Assembly: GCA_014055525.1 (NCBI GenBank)
Contig: WIAH01000007.1
Coordinates: forward strand, 1 to 64,000
DNA from: Nitrospira sp. CR1.3
GTDB lineage: Bacteria; Nitrospirota; Nitrospiria; Nitrospirales; Nitrospiraceae
DNA length: 64,000 nt
Direction of reading: 5' to 3'
The notes under the pieces were generated by a model, which searched no databases, was not told the DNA's origin, and saw nothing but the letters and a program-made list of their open reading frames with translations. Below are positions 1-8,143 of the stretch, one piece after another. A program made the position numbers and the translations under genes. The first letter of the stretch is position 1, and each line of letters starts with the position of its first letter.

Positions 1-76
1 TCTTCAAGTCCCCTGTCGCGGCCGCGGCCCATTCGGATTCATAGCGCCATCAGAATGCAGATTCAACTCGGGGGAG

Positions 77-112
77 GGGTCAATTTCACATCAGAATAAA
101 AGGGTCAACTTC
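77..112. repeat. Two direct GGGTCAA-type repeats, possible IS remnant
   Basis: GGGTCAATTTC (77-87) and GGGTCAACTTC (102-112) are direct repeats 25 bases apart at the decayed 3' end of the integrase pseudogene. Short spaced repeats like this occur at the ends of IS21-type elements, but no transposase or matching far end is visible. The first 100 bases hold no supportable gene. Confidence 0.3.
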
Positions 113-857
113 GGCTGATGATTGACAAGAGCAGCAATTCGTCGATCAATCCCTGCAGAACATCCACGATCCGGTAGCTGCCGGGTGTCTTCGGCGTCGT
201 GACCTGCCCCAGCACGATCGACCGGCGAATGAAGAGTCGGCCTCCGCCGTCCGCATGGCACTGTAAGTCTTACCACTGGAGACCGAAGAGTTCGCCCCGG
301 CGCACACCCGTGAACGCTACGGTTTTTAGAATTACGTCGGCGGGCGGATGAGCTTCAGCGGCTCTTAGCAGTCGCCAGAGTTCGACCGGCTCTAGAATAT
401 CCCGCTCCGTCTGCGTCTTCTTGAGCCGGGCGATATGCTCCATCGGATCGTGGCGGAGGAACCGCTGATCCGACCGACGTGCCCACTTCAGAATACCTTT
501 CATGAGAGTGATCAAGTTATTAAAACTCTTCGGCTTCAATTGTCCTTTGGCAATGCGTTCGGCGAGTTTCTTTTTCCAGGCCGTTATTGCCTCCGATGAC
601 AATTGATCGCTCTGATGCTGACCGAACTCGGACCGGAAATGCAGTTCCACCATCTTCCGATAGGTACGGGCCGTCGAATCTTTCACGTTTCCGAGAATTT
701 CTTCGGTTTCCAGGTGCTGCAACCAGGTACTGAACACATCGCCCATCAGCGGCGGCTTCAGCTCTTGGTACGTGCCGTCATGGACAGATCGGACGGTGTG
801 ATCAAAAATTGTTCGGCGGGATTGCGATCCAGATTCCGAACGACTAAAGCAACTCAC
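105..857 (-). pseudogene. Tyrosine recombinase (phage-type integrase), broken
   Basis: The intact N-terminal part (195 codons from a GTG) has a core-binding domain (STARTYRKMVELHF region) and the start of the catalytic domain, ending with the motif GVRRGELFGLQW that carries the first catalytic arginine. A TAA at 270-272 interrupts it. The same frame then continues with typical integrase sequence (GGGRLFIRRSIV, then TTPKTPGSYRIVD) for 54 codons to a TGA at 105-107. The HxxR and tyrosine segments are absent, so the protein cannot be active. It marks the island as formerly mobile. The start is uncertain: the reading frame is open a little further upstream. Confidence 0.8.
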
Positions 858-895
858 CCAGTCAAATCCTATATGGCTTGCCCATGAGTGCCGAA

Positions 896-1129
896 CTACA
901 TCTCCTCAAAAACGCTGAGAACGCGGAGGCGAATTACGAGTGGATGCTGAAACTGTTCAGGAAGATCACGAACCGCGAGCCGACCCTCGACGACAAAAAC
1001 GACGTGCGGGCCGATCTCGGGCTCACGCCACTGTCCATCCGAATCCTGTAACGAAAGCCTCACTTCACCGATACCCCAGGAATGTTCCCATCTGAAGGAT
1101 GTATAGTGGGTGTGTTTCAGTTCTCGCAT
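896..1129 (-). CDS. Small hypothetical protein, last gene of the island operon
   Basis: A 77-aa protein that I do not recognise. The ATG at 1129 is chosen because GGAGGG lies 6 bases upstream; an earlier in-frame start at 1180 has no such site. It follows the giant helicase by 88 bases on the same strand, so it could be the fourth gene of the regulator-PIN-helicase unit. It is rich in charged and aromatic residues with an alternating hydrophobic pattern suggesting beta strands (GPHVVFVVEGRL). There is no signal peptide and no HKD motif, so it is not a DrmC-type phospholipase-D protein. It could also be a fragment of a decayed gene near the integrase. Confidence 0.5.
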   Translation of the reverse strand: MRELKHTHYTSFRWEHSWGIGEVRLSLQDSDGQWREPEIGPHVVFVVEGRLAVRDLPEQFQHPLVIRLRVLSVFEEM

Positions 1130-1217
1130 GTGCGCCCTCCGATACAAACGAGCGCTGCCTGAACTGTATGGCCGTACCATGATTTGCGATTTTGCTCACG
1201 AACCTGTAAATGGTCGA

Positions 1218-4200
1218 TCACCGATATTGGAAGCATTGCCAAATTTGTGATTCACAGCCTCCTGGGTCGCGCAAAATCTGGCGCCCCCAAAAGGTGAGCG
1301 CTGTCCAACCCATTGCTTGGAGCAGATTCCGTTTGCGGGCATCGCTTTCCAATGCTTCCCTATTGCCGTGATAAGCAAAGCCATCACAATAGATCGCGAT
1401 CCGTCGGTCTGGGTAAGCAAAGTCAGGCACTGTGAGCCGCTTTCCGGCTTCGTCAGCAATTTCAAATTGTGGTAGAGGGTCCGGGAGTCTCCCGCCCTGA
1501 CGGATTGCCTCAAGCAACGCTTTTTCAATGGCAGTATTCGAAGTCGGCTGACTTTGTCGCTCCGATTCGAGCCGATGGAGCCATTCTACGCCTGAAGTTC
1601 TGCCATCGCCTGCGCGGCCATTGCGCGGTGGCGCAATGGAGCGCACACGGCTCAATTGAAACAGGACACTGCGGACGAGCTCCTTGTTCAATATGGCATG
1701 GTCGAACTGGTTCCGGGCCGTTTTTAGACAGCGATAACACGCTCGCTCGCAGTCATGCTTGAACAGTCGATCGAAAGCAGCTTGCGCCCAGGCGGGAAGA
1801 CTCTCCGCGAGCTGCTCCAAGTAACCAGCGCCGCCTGGAGCCGTCTCATAGAACACCAGAGTCCAGCCACCTGCCCCGTCCGGATGCTGAAAGTAAGCGA
1901 TTTCGTCTTGCTCGATCTCCAGTCGTTCCTGTGCCCCGACCACCAGTGCCTTCCCTAACGTACGGCAGAAGGCTTTGGCTTCTTCGTGGTCATGAGGAGC
2001 AATCCCAGGAGCCAGTGGGAAGATCAGCACATCGGCAAAGAATTCATATCCAAGGATGAATGGTCTCGGATTTCCGTTGCAGATTCCGTGATGGGTTTCA
2101 TCCCAGCGCTCCAATCTACGTTCCGTTAGACCATGCGGTCGATGACGTCCGCAGAGTGGGCATAAATCGAATACCTCTCCATGATCGCGTCCTCGAGTTT
2201 GCTTCCCCCAATTCGTGACTAAGAGATTGGCGTGGTTGCGGAATTCAAGCGTAACAAATTCATGCGGGTATAGTTTCGTCTCGCCATCTGCCCGATCCAT
2301 GAGATGTTCTGAACGCTTGAAGTTCAGGCGCTGCCGGCTATCTTCGGCTGAAGTAATCTGTGTGTTTTCCTCAGCTTCGAAGGAGTCGATCAGTGCCACC
2401 TCTGCAGCGCGTGAAATCTGATGGTTACACTGAGGGCAATTGTTGAAGACTTGCTTGGCCGCAAAGCCACATTGGTCGCAAAAGCAAAATCGCTCGACTC
2501 GGCCACCCTGATCGGCTCCCTGTTCTCCAGGGCCTGACCGCCGGTGGCCCTCAAAGAAGGCCCGAATGCTTCTTAATTTGTGTCCGTTGGCATAGACCAT
2601 GTTGCCTGGCGCGAATTCGAAAAGAGCAATCCAGGCGGGTCTCCGAAGCGTCGGCGTATCACCAACGCCGGGATCTAGCGAGAAGGTATCAGTAGGGAAC
2701 TGATATGAGGGAAGTATCCCTTCTTCAGAAAGGTATGAGAGCACAAAGGCTTTTTCGCGGTCGGTCGTCAGCTCGTGGTATGCTCGCTCGCGTGCACGTC
2801 TCTTCTGCTCGGACTCACGGGTCGAGACGATTCGCGCGTAATCATGAAATTCTTTATGCAGACGCTTCACCTGCTCGTGCCAGTGGTTGACGGTATGTTC
2901 GAAACTGGCCGGGAAGTCCTGAACGACTTGAACAACCGCTTCCTGATTACCGAATACCTCGACCGCTTTGGCGATGATTTGAGATTGATTGGCCGTCAGG
3001 GACGCGAGTAATGGCCGATAGCGATCTTGCCGGAGCACGGTTGGATTCTGAAGATCTTTGAGGAGATCGCCCATCAACCATGAGAAATCTTCGTTCAATT
3101 CCTCTAATGCGAAGGAGCGCACATGCCGGGCGAGAATTTTTTCGTTGGTCAGGCGGACTACAGTTGGCATGAACTCACCGCGCACCAGCCATGCCGGTTC
3201 TTCAAAGCAATGGCGGTCATGAGGGCCGGTGCCGCAGAACGTGGTCACGAACCCGATGCGAAGACGCCGACCTGCGCGTCCGGCACGTTGCACATAGTTG
3301 GCCGGCGTGTGCGGCGCATTGCGAAGGAGCACACTATAAAGGGAGCCGATATCAACCCCCAGCTCGAGGGTGGGACTGCAAACCAGAGCTTCGATCCTCC
3401 CGCCCTTGAATTCCTGCTCACGCTTGGCTCGAGTATCCTGATCAATCTGCGCGGTATGCTCAAGCGCGCGTAACCGCCTCGGACGACTTGTGGTATAAAG
3501 CTGAACATAGTAGTTGTCATGGTCAGCCGTGCTTGACTGAAGATCGTCATCCTCACCCGAACAAGTAGTCGAAGCTAAACATACCTGGGGACGATATGGA
3601 CGCCAGATTGAACACTTGCGGCATCGCCATCCCTCTTCCGCCTTAACGAGCCGCACGATCCGTTTGGCGACTTGTACCGGTCGGTACCTAAGAAGGTGTC
3701 GCCGAACCGATTCCGGGACAACCGGCGGGGTTTCGAGCATCTCATACTCGATAAGTAGCTTTATGATCTGCCGGGTCCACTCATTTCCTAACATGTCACC
3801 TAGCCCTGCCTTCCCGCACACCAGCCTGGCAATTCCTCCGGCCGCACCACGCTCTGTATCTTTGACGAACGGCTCAATCTTGATACCGGAAATTGCTCGG
3901 CTCCGCAGCGCCTCTGGTCGGTCAAGCATGAAGAAAACGGCTCCTCGCTCGTACTCTGCGACCGAGAGCCCATATGGATCATTCGTCAGCCAGCTCCAAG
4001 GAGTTTTCTTTGGGTCTAGAAATGACTGATAGAAGTCGAAGGACACTGCCCGCTTCCTGCGCATGAAGTCCAGCATGGCCCGCACCAGGACTCCTCCAAC
4101 TGCAGTCTCGATGTGGGCGCGTCCACAAGAGTCTGCAAAACGCGGATCTGCGATCAACCTGTCGAGGAATTCGTAATGAACTTCAACTAGCGCAAGGTTC

Positions 4201-6383
4201 TCGAGCGCAATGCGTTGATGCGACGCCCGGCAGAACTCCCCAGCGATCTCGTATTCGAGCGTCCGGCGCCAGGATACTTCCTCGTCTCGGGTGAGATTCC
4301 GTTTGATTAGTCCGATTGTCTGGAAGATTTCGCGCACGCGATTCGGTAAATCTTGAAGCGCGATTCCGTTCGAATCCGCTTCGCGGACGGCCGCTTCAAT
4401 GGCATGCCGAAGCGCGAATTGGCGCTGGCGGTCACTCATGTAGCCCGCCTGATGAGCGGCGTCTTGCCGATTATCCGCAAAGATCAGGAGCTTCCGTTCA
4501 TCGTTAGGGACTTTATCGAGATGATGTGTTCCGAGCACCGACACACTCGAGGCGACGCCTGTACGCAGAAGAGTCAGAACATCTCCGCGCGTATAACGGC
4601 TGTTGCAGACTGGGCAAGATGAACCGCGTCCATGAAGCACATATTGGGTGCTCAAGTTCTCCCTGGGGACCCCATCCGGACCGAAGTCCAAGACCTGGCC
4701 CCGCACATGATCAACAACCTTTGTCTTCAGCCGCTTTTCGGCAGCGGTTTGCCTGCGGCGGCGCGACCGGGGCGCCGCATCCTCTGACTCCTCTTCATTC
4801 CCGTCGTCGTCTGAGTCTGCACGCTCGCCGACCAGGTATGGAGTGATGAACGCGGTCTCCTCGTCGCTGAAGAAATCATCGTTCGCGATTGTCTGTTGTG
4901 GGTGATCCGGATCGAAACGGACCTTAACAAAATCCTGACCGCAGGTCCGGCACAAGACAGCCGGGCGTACGGTGCTTCCACAAGTCCGACAGCGATCTGA
5001 CCCATCCGTTGCAAGCAGACGGCAGTCGGGGTTCATACAAAGCCCTACATCGTACACGCCGTGGAAGAAGGCATGGAGCTTTGGACGAAGCAGCGGTGGA
5101 TGCTCCTCGTCACCATAGCTGCCCAGCAGGAGGTATCCTTCAATGAGCCGCATGATCGATTCATTCGACGCTGTATGTAGCGAACTCACTTCTTGGCGAA
5201 GTGGCCCTGCCATTTCATCAAATGTCCGGGGTGTAGTCGCTATGGACGTTATCGCCCTGACAATGCGGTTACTGGCCAGCAGGCTCTTGAGCTTCTGATG
5301 GGTCGAATCTCCGGGCGGTGCCGGGCTGCCACAGAGCTGTTCGGCCAGTGCAATCAGCCCGGCTTCGTCCGTTTGCGTCATATCATGAAGTGTCTTGTCC
5401 GACAGGTCCACGAGCGGCGGTTCATAGGGATCAGCGGGAGAAGGGACATCGCGGTAACGCTCCCCGATAATATCCTGCAGTTCGAACGGCTCATTGAAAA
5501 GGCCCTTTGCAAACCGCGCGAGGGCGGCGTCGCCACCTGCATCCTGCGACACTGTGGCCGAAGTTCCAATGGCCCGGAGTTCGCCGGCTTTGAGCCCACA
5601 GCGTGCCTTCAATCGGCGCAGCAGACAGGCGATCTCGGTTGCCAGCGCGCCGCGGTAGCTGTGCAGTTCATCGAGCACGACATAGCGCAGAGCCGCTGTA
5701 AATAGTGAACGGTCGCTCTTACGGACAAGGAGAAATTCGAGCTGCTTATAATTAGTCAATAGGATATCCGGCGGGTTGCGCCGTATATCGTCACGCCGGA
5801 TGATTTCATGTCCGGCCAAGGGATCGCCGAGCGCCGACGTCACGGTTTCGCTGTCGCCAGTGTAGAGGGCGAACGTGACTCCGTTCTTGGAGTCGCGCAG
5901 CAAATTGCGCAGCCGTAAGAGCTGATCGTTCGCCAAGGCATTCATCGGGTAGAGCAGGATTGCCTTCGTGCCGCTAAGACCCTGCTCGTTCAGACGCAGA
6001 ACGCCTGAGAGAACGGGAAGCAAAAAGGACTCGGTCTTTCCGCTCCCCGTACCGGTCTTCACGATGACGTTGCGTCCCGACTCGGTCGCACGTAGCGCGT
6101 CTTCTTGATGGGCATACAGAGGGGAGGGCCCAAACGGCCAGTTGAAACGAGCAAGATTCGGATGTCCGCAGCCGGAAGCGAGGATTTGATCGAGCGTGTG
6201 TCCCTCGGCAAAGTCCCGCGCCAATGTGACATAAGGCCCTTTGACGAGTACCTCGGCCCTATTCACATGGCGCTCGAACTGCTCCCGCAGCCGCGGATCG
6301 GCCAGGCGATAGGAACTCTTAATGAAGCTCCGATATTGCTCGATCAGGTGCCGGACGCTTTCGATCACAGAAAAGCGCGTCAT
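1218..6383 (-). CDS. Giant DEAD/DEAH helicase, DUF1998-type, with C-terminal nuclease domain (DrmA/DrmB- or DruE-like)
   Basis: A 1721-aa superfamily 2 helicase, probably the DNA-engaging motor of the defence system. Walker A (KTGTGSGKT) is near residue 110, the DELH box near 240, and GTSATV follows as motif III. The second RecA domain carries SPTLELGVDIGSL and QRAGRAGRR (motif VI). Several CxxC groups form zinc-finger-like knuckles before and after that core, and the CERACYRCLK segment near the end is typical of DUF1998. The last 90 or so residues (PDFAYPDRRIAIYCDGFAYH, then FWGRQIL) look like a Vsr/DUF559-type PD-(D/E)XK nuclease. The start at 6383 has AAGGAGG 6 bases upstream and forms an ATGA overlap with the PIN gene; the ATG 12 codons earlier lacks this. 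In classical DISARM the helicase (drmA) and DUF1998 protein (drmB) are separate; here one chain carries both. Druantia DruE is the other family it resembles. Confidence 0.85.
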   Translation of the reverse strand: MTRFSVIESVRHLIEQYRSFIKSSYRLADPRLREQFERHVNRAEVLVKGPYVTLARDFAEGHTLDQILASGCGHPNLARFNWPFGPSPLYAHQEDALRATESGRNVIVKTGTGSGKTESFLLPVLSGVLRLNEQGLSGTKAILLYPMNALANDQLLRLRNLLRDSKNGVTFALYTGDSETVTSALGDPLAGHEIIRRDDIRRNPPDILLTNYKQLEFLLVRKSDRSLFTAALRYVVLDELHSYRGALATEIACLLRRLKARCGLKAGELRAIGTSATVSQDAGGDAALARFAKGLFNEPFELQDIIGERYRDVPSPADPYEPPLVDLSDKTLHDMTQTDEAGLIALAEQLCGSPAPPGDSTHQKLKSLLASNRIVRAITSIATTPRTFDEMAGPLRQEVSSLHTASNESIMRLIEGYLLLGSYGDEEHPPLLRPKLHAFFHGVYDVGLCMNPDCRLLATDGSDRCRTCGSTVRPAVLCRTCGQDFVKVRFDPDHPQQTIANDDFFSDEETAFITPYLVGERADSDDDGNEEESEDAAPRSRRRRQTAAEKRLKTKVVDHVRGQVLDFGPDGVPRENLSTQYVLHGRGSSCPVCNSRYTRGDVLTLLRTGVASSVSVLGTHHLDKVPNDERKLLIFADNRQDAAHQAGYMSDRQRQFALRHAIEAAVREADSNGIALQDLPNRVREIFQTIGLIKRNLTRDEEVSWRRTLEYEIAGEFCRASHQRIALENLALVEVHYEFLDRLIADPRFADSCGRAHIETAVGGVLVRAMLDFMRRKRAVSFDFYQSFLDPKKTPWSWLTNDPYGLSVAEYERGAVFFMLDRPEALRSRAISGIKIEPFVKDTERGAAGGIARLVCGKAGLGDMLGNEWTRQIIKLLIEYEMLETPPVVPESVRRHLLRYRPVQVAKRIVRLVKAEEGWRCRKCSIWRPYRPQVCLASTTCSGEDDDLQSSTADHDNYYVQLYTTSRPRRLRALEHTAQIDQDTRAKREQEFKGGRIEALVCSPTLELGVDIGSLYSVLLRNAPHTPANYVQRAGRAGRRLRIGFVTTFCGTGPHDRHCFEEPAWLVRGEFMPTVVRLTNEKILARHVRSFALEELNEDFSWLMGDLLKDLQNPTVLRQDRYRPLLASLTANQSQIIAKAVEVFGNQEAVVQVVQDFPASFEHTVNHWHEQVKRLHKEFHDYARIVSTRESEQKRRARERAYHELTTDREKAFVLSYLSEEGILPSYQFPTDTFSLDPGVGDTPTLRRPAWIALFEFAPGNMVYANGHKLRSIRAFFEGHRRSGPGEQGADQGGRVERFCFCDQCGFAAKQVFNNCPQCNHQISRAAEVALIDSFEAEENTQITSAEDSRQRLNFKRSEHLMDRADGETKLYPHEFVTLEFRNHANLLVTNWGKQTRGRDHGEVFDLCPLCGRHRPHGLTERRLERWDETHHGICNGNPRPFILGYEFFADVLIFPLAPGIAPHDHEEAKAFCRTLGKALVVGAQERLEIEQDEIAYFQHPDGAGGWTLVFYETAPGGAGYLEQLAESLPAWAQAAFDRLFKHDCERACYRCLKTARNQFDHAILNKELVRSVLFQLSRVRSIAPPRNGRAGDGRTSGVEWLHRLESERQSQPTSNTAIEKALLEAIRQGGRLPDPLPQFEIADEAGKRLTVPDFAYPDRRIAIYCDGFAYHGNREALESDARKRNLLQAMGWTALTFWGRQILRDPGGCESQIWQCFQYR

Positions 6384-6889
6384 GACAGTCCTCCTTCGAG
6401 CAAGGAGGCCGTTACCCATTCAGAAAGACGAACTTTTGTGAATTGCCGCTTGAGACGCTTCAGTGAAGTTGCGGCGCCTGCATGGTTAGCCAGTTCTTCA
6501 AGAGACACGAGACGATCCTGCCAACCGAGCCGGACGGCGGCATTGACCGCCGCATGGTCGCAGCAACAGGCGAACCACTCGTCTTCCCGTTGAAGCGCAT
6601 GAGCCCACAAATGGCGTTCCCCCGGATCCAGACGGAAACTTTCGGTATCGCGCAGGGCAAGATGGGCCAGGTCTGTGTCAGTGACGTGATGCACGGTCAA
6701 CCTGGTTTGTAAGTCCTTTTCGCTCACTTCGACATATCCGCGCCGGCGACGATCGCCTGTGTGGGCCTCTTCGCAGCATTTTGCGACCGTGGCAATGCGA
6801 AAATGAGCGGTCACCGCGCTCCAGCAGACGATCCGGACAGCCTCGATGATGATGTTCGTGTCCACTAGAACGACCTGTTCGGGCTTCAC
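6380..6889 (-). CDS. PIN-domain-like nuclease
   Basis: A 169-aa protein starting at GTG (GGGAG 8 bases upstream). The N-terminus VVLVDTNIIIEAV is the classic first PIN strand with its catalytic aspartate. Further acidic candidates are EE at about 40-41, the GERHLWAHA region and the D of CCCDHAAVNAA, which fits the PIN acidic cluster. PIN proteins are metal-dependent ribonucleases, often toxins or effectors. No separate antitoxin gene is present, but the upstream XRE/ImmA protein is 15 bases away, and the stop overlaps the helicase start by 4 bases, so all three should be co-translated. That suggests an effector or regulated toxin inside the defence unit (inference). Confidence 0.75.
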   Translation of the reverse strand: MKPEQVVLVDTNIIIEAVRIVCWSAVTAHFRIATVAKCCEEAHTGDRRRRGYVEVSEKDLQTRLTVHHVTDTDLAHLALRDTESFRLDPGERHLWAHALQREDEWFACCCDHAAVNAAVRLGWQDRLVSLEELANHAGAATSLKRLKRQFTKVRLSEWVTASLLEGGLS

Positions 6890-6904
6890 GCTTGTACTCC
6901 CATC

Positions 6905-8011
6905 TCATAGGTCAAAGGGAACAGGAAGCCCATATTCTTTGAACAAATCGCCCAAATCGTCGATGGTTGTTTCCAAGAGGGACGCCGCGCGCCGAACTGA
7001 AAGTGCTCCAGTGGCAAGCGCTTGACGGAGGCGCCGTACAAATTCCTCACTAAAAAGTTTCGGGATCGGCAAGGGTTCTCGTGGGCGGCCATTAGCGGTG
7101 AGGCGAGTATCGCGGATTTCCAATAGATCTGCCTTGGTCAGCCAGCCCAGCTGCACCAGTCGCCATTTAAGCGCGAGAGCGGTCACCATGAGTTCGCTCG
7201 CAGTGTGATTGAGCCAAGCATGAATATCGGACTGACCACGGGCTTGCCAGCGAGGGGTTAGTGTACGTTCCGGCATGAGAAGAGCGGAGGCGAAGTTATC
7301 GGCCAACTGCTCCACGCGACCGCCTTTGCCGGTGCGCGGAATGTCGCCTTCGCGATGTTCGGGAGGCATCTGTTCCCAAGTGAGCAAGTGAAAGACTTCG
7401 TGGGCCAGATCATAATGTCGCCGGCCTTCGGGCTCTTTGCGATTGATCAGTATCGCATTGAGGCCTGGCACCTGGCAGGCCGCGCCTGAAATGCTCTTCG
7501 GTGCATCCACATAAAGCACGAGCGCCCCTAACTTGTCCCGCACGCAATCGGGCAGTCGCAAGGCCGGAATCTCGCCTAATGCCCATTCTCGTCCGAGCGC
7601 TTCGGCCGCGGCGCTCGCCTCCTCATAGGTGCTCTGTTGTGTGAGGGGCAGGCGTGACTGCAGCGGGCTCGCCGCCGCAGCCTTGCCCTGCCCCAGCTGC
7701 CGATAGAGCGCAATCCATCGGCCTGCCTTCTCTTCGAACGCATCAAGGAGACCCGCCGTGGCCTCTTTGGTCGCACGCCAGGAGAAGGCTCCCTCGCCGA
7801 CCAAGCGGAAGCGATCGGTGAAGAAATCCACATCGACGTTCAGGACTTGCATAGCCCGCACAAGTTCTTCGGCACTAAGCTTTCGCTGTCCTGCTTCGAT
7901 GGCAGCGACTGTCTGCCGGTCCTTAAAGCCAAGCTTCTCGGAGAGATTGGCCTGCGTGAGGCCGAGCTTTTCTCGTGCATATTTGAGGCGGCGGCTTATG
8001 AGTTCCGTCAT
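6905..8011 (-). CDS. XRE-family HTH regulator with ImmA/IrrE metallopeptidase domain
   Basis: A 368-aa protein. Residues 5-60 are a Cro/C1-type helix-turn-helix (LGLTQANLSEKLGFKDRQT). Residues 160-260 hold a zinc-peptidase motif, HEVFH at 204-208, with EQLADNFASALLMP supplying the third ligand, as in ImmA/IrrE. ImmA proteases cleave phage-type repressors; in fusions the protease is thought to act on the linked or a partner regulator after a damage or infection signal. It starts 8 bases after GGGGTGATCC. Its promoter overlaps TTGCA half-sites, so autorepression is likely. It heads the unit regulator-PIN-helicase, between the methylase gene and the helicase. Confidence 0.88.
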   Translation of the reverse strand: MTELISRRLKYAREKLGLTQANLSEKLGFKDRQTVAAIEAGQRKLSAEELVRAMQVLNVDVDFFTDRFRLVGEGAFSWRATKEATAGLLDAFEEKAGRWIALYRQLGQGKAAAASPLQSRLPLTQQSTYEEASAAAEALGREWALGEIPALRLPDCVRDKLGALVLYVDAPKSISGAACQVPGLNAILINRKEPEGRRHYDLAHEVFHLLTWEQMPPEHREGDIPRTGKGGRVEQLADNFASALLMPERTLTPRWQARGQSDIHAWLNHTASELMVTALALKWRLVQLGWLTKADLLEIRDTRLTANGRPREPLPIPKLFSEEFVRRLRQALATGALSVRRAASLLETTIDDLGDLFKEYGLPVPFDL

Positions 8012-8046
8012 GGTGGATCACCCCTTCATCTAAAATGGCATAACGC

Positions 8047-8075
8047 ATCATAACATTGCATATTATGAAATGCAA
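8047..8075 (-). promoter_or_regulatory. Strong sigma-70 promoter for the regulator-PIN-helicase unit
   Basis: On the minus strand TTGCAT (8070-8075) and TATGAT (8047-8052) are separated by exactly 17 bases, each close to consensus. Transcription would begin near 8040, about 30 bases before the regulator ATG. It lies in the 132-base gap after the methylase gene, so the second half of the island has its own start point. Confidence 0.65.
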
Positions 8076-8087
8076 TATATCATTGCA
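8056..8087. promoter_or_regulatory. Candidate operator: alternating TTGCA/TGCAA half-sites
   Basis: TTGCA (8056-8060), TGCAA (8071-8075) and TTGCA (8083-8087) alternate in orientation, making a 20-base inverted repeat (8056-8075) and a second, overlapping one (8071-8087). They cover the -35 element and spacer of the promoter in front of the XRE/ImmA gene. Bound repressor would block that promoter, so autoregulation is the simplest reading. Confidence 0.55.
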
Positions 8088-8143
8088 CTGAGGAGAACTG
8101 GCGGCTTGGAGATGGAACCAGGGACGGATGACGGGGAAGTCCT

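Noticed and set aside
896..1129. DrmC (phospholipase D) candidate
   Set aside because: Only 77 residues and no HxK(x)4D motif.
1..1200. Left attachment site matching the tRNA-Arg 3' end
   Set aside because: No copy of the tRNA 3' sequence was found near the integrase.
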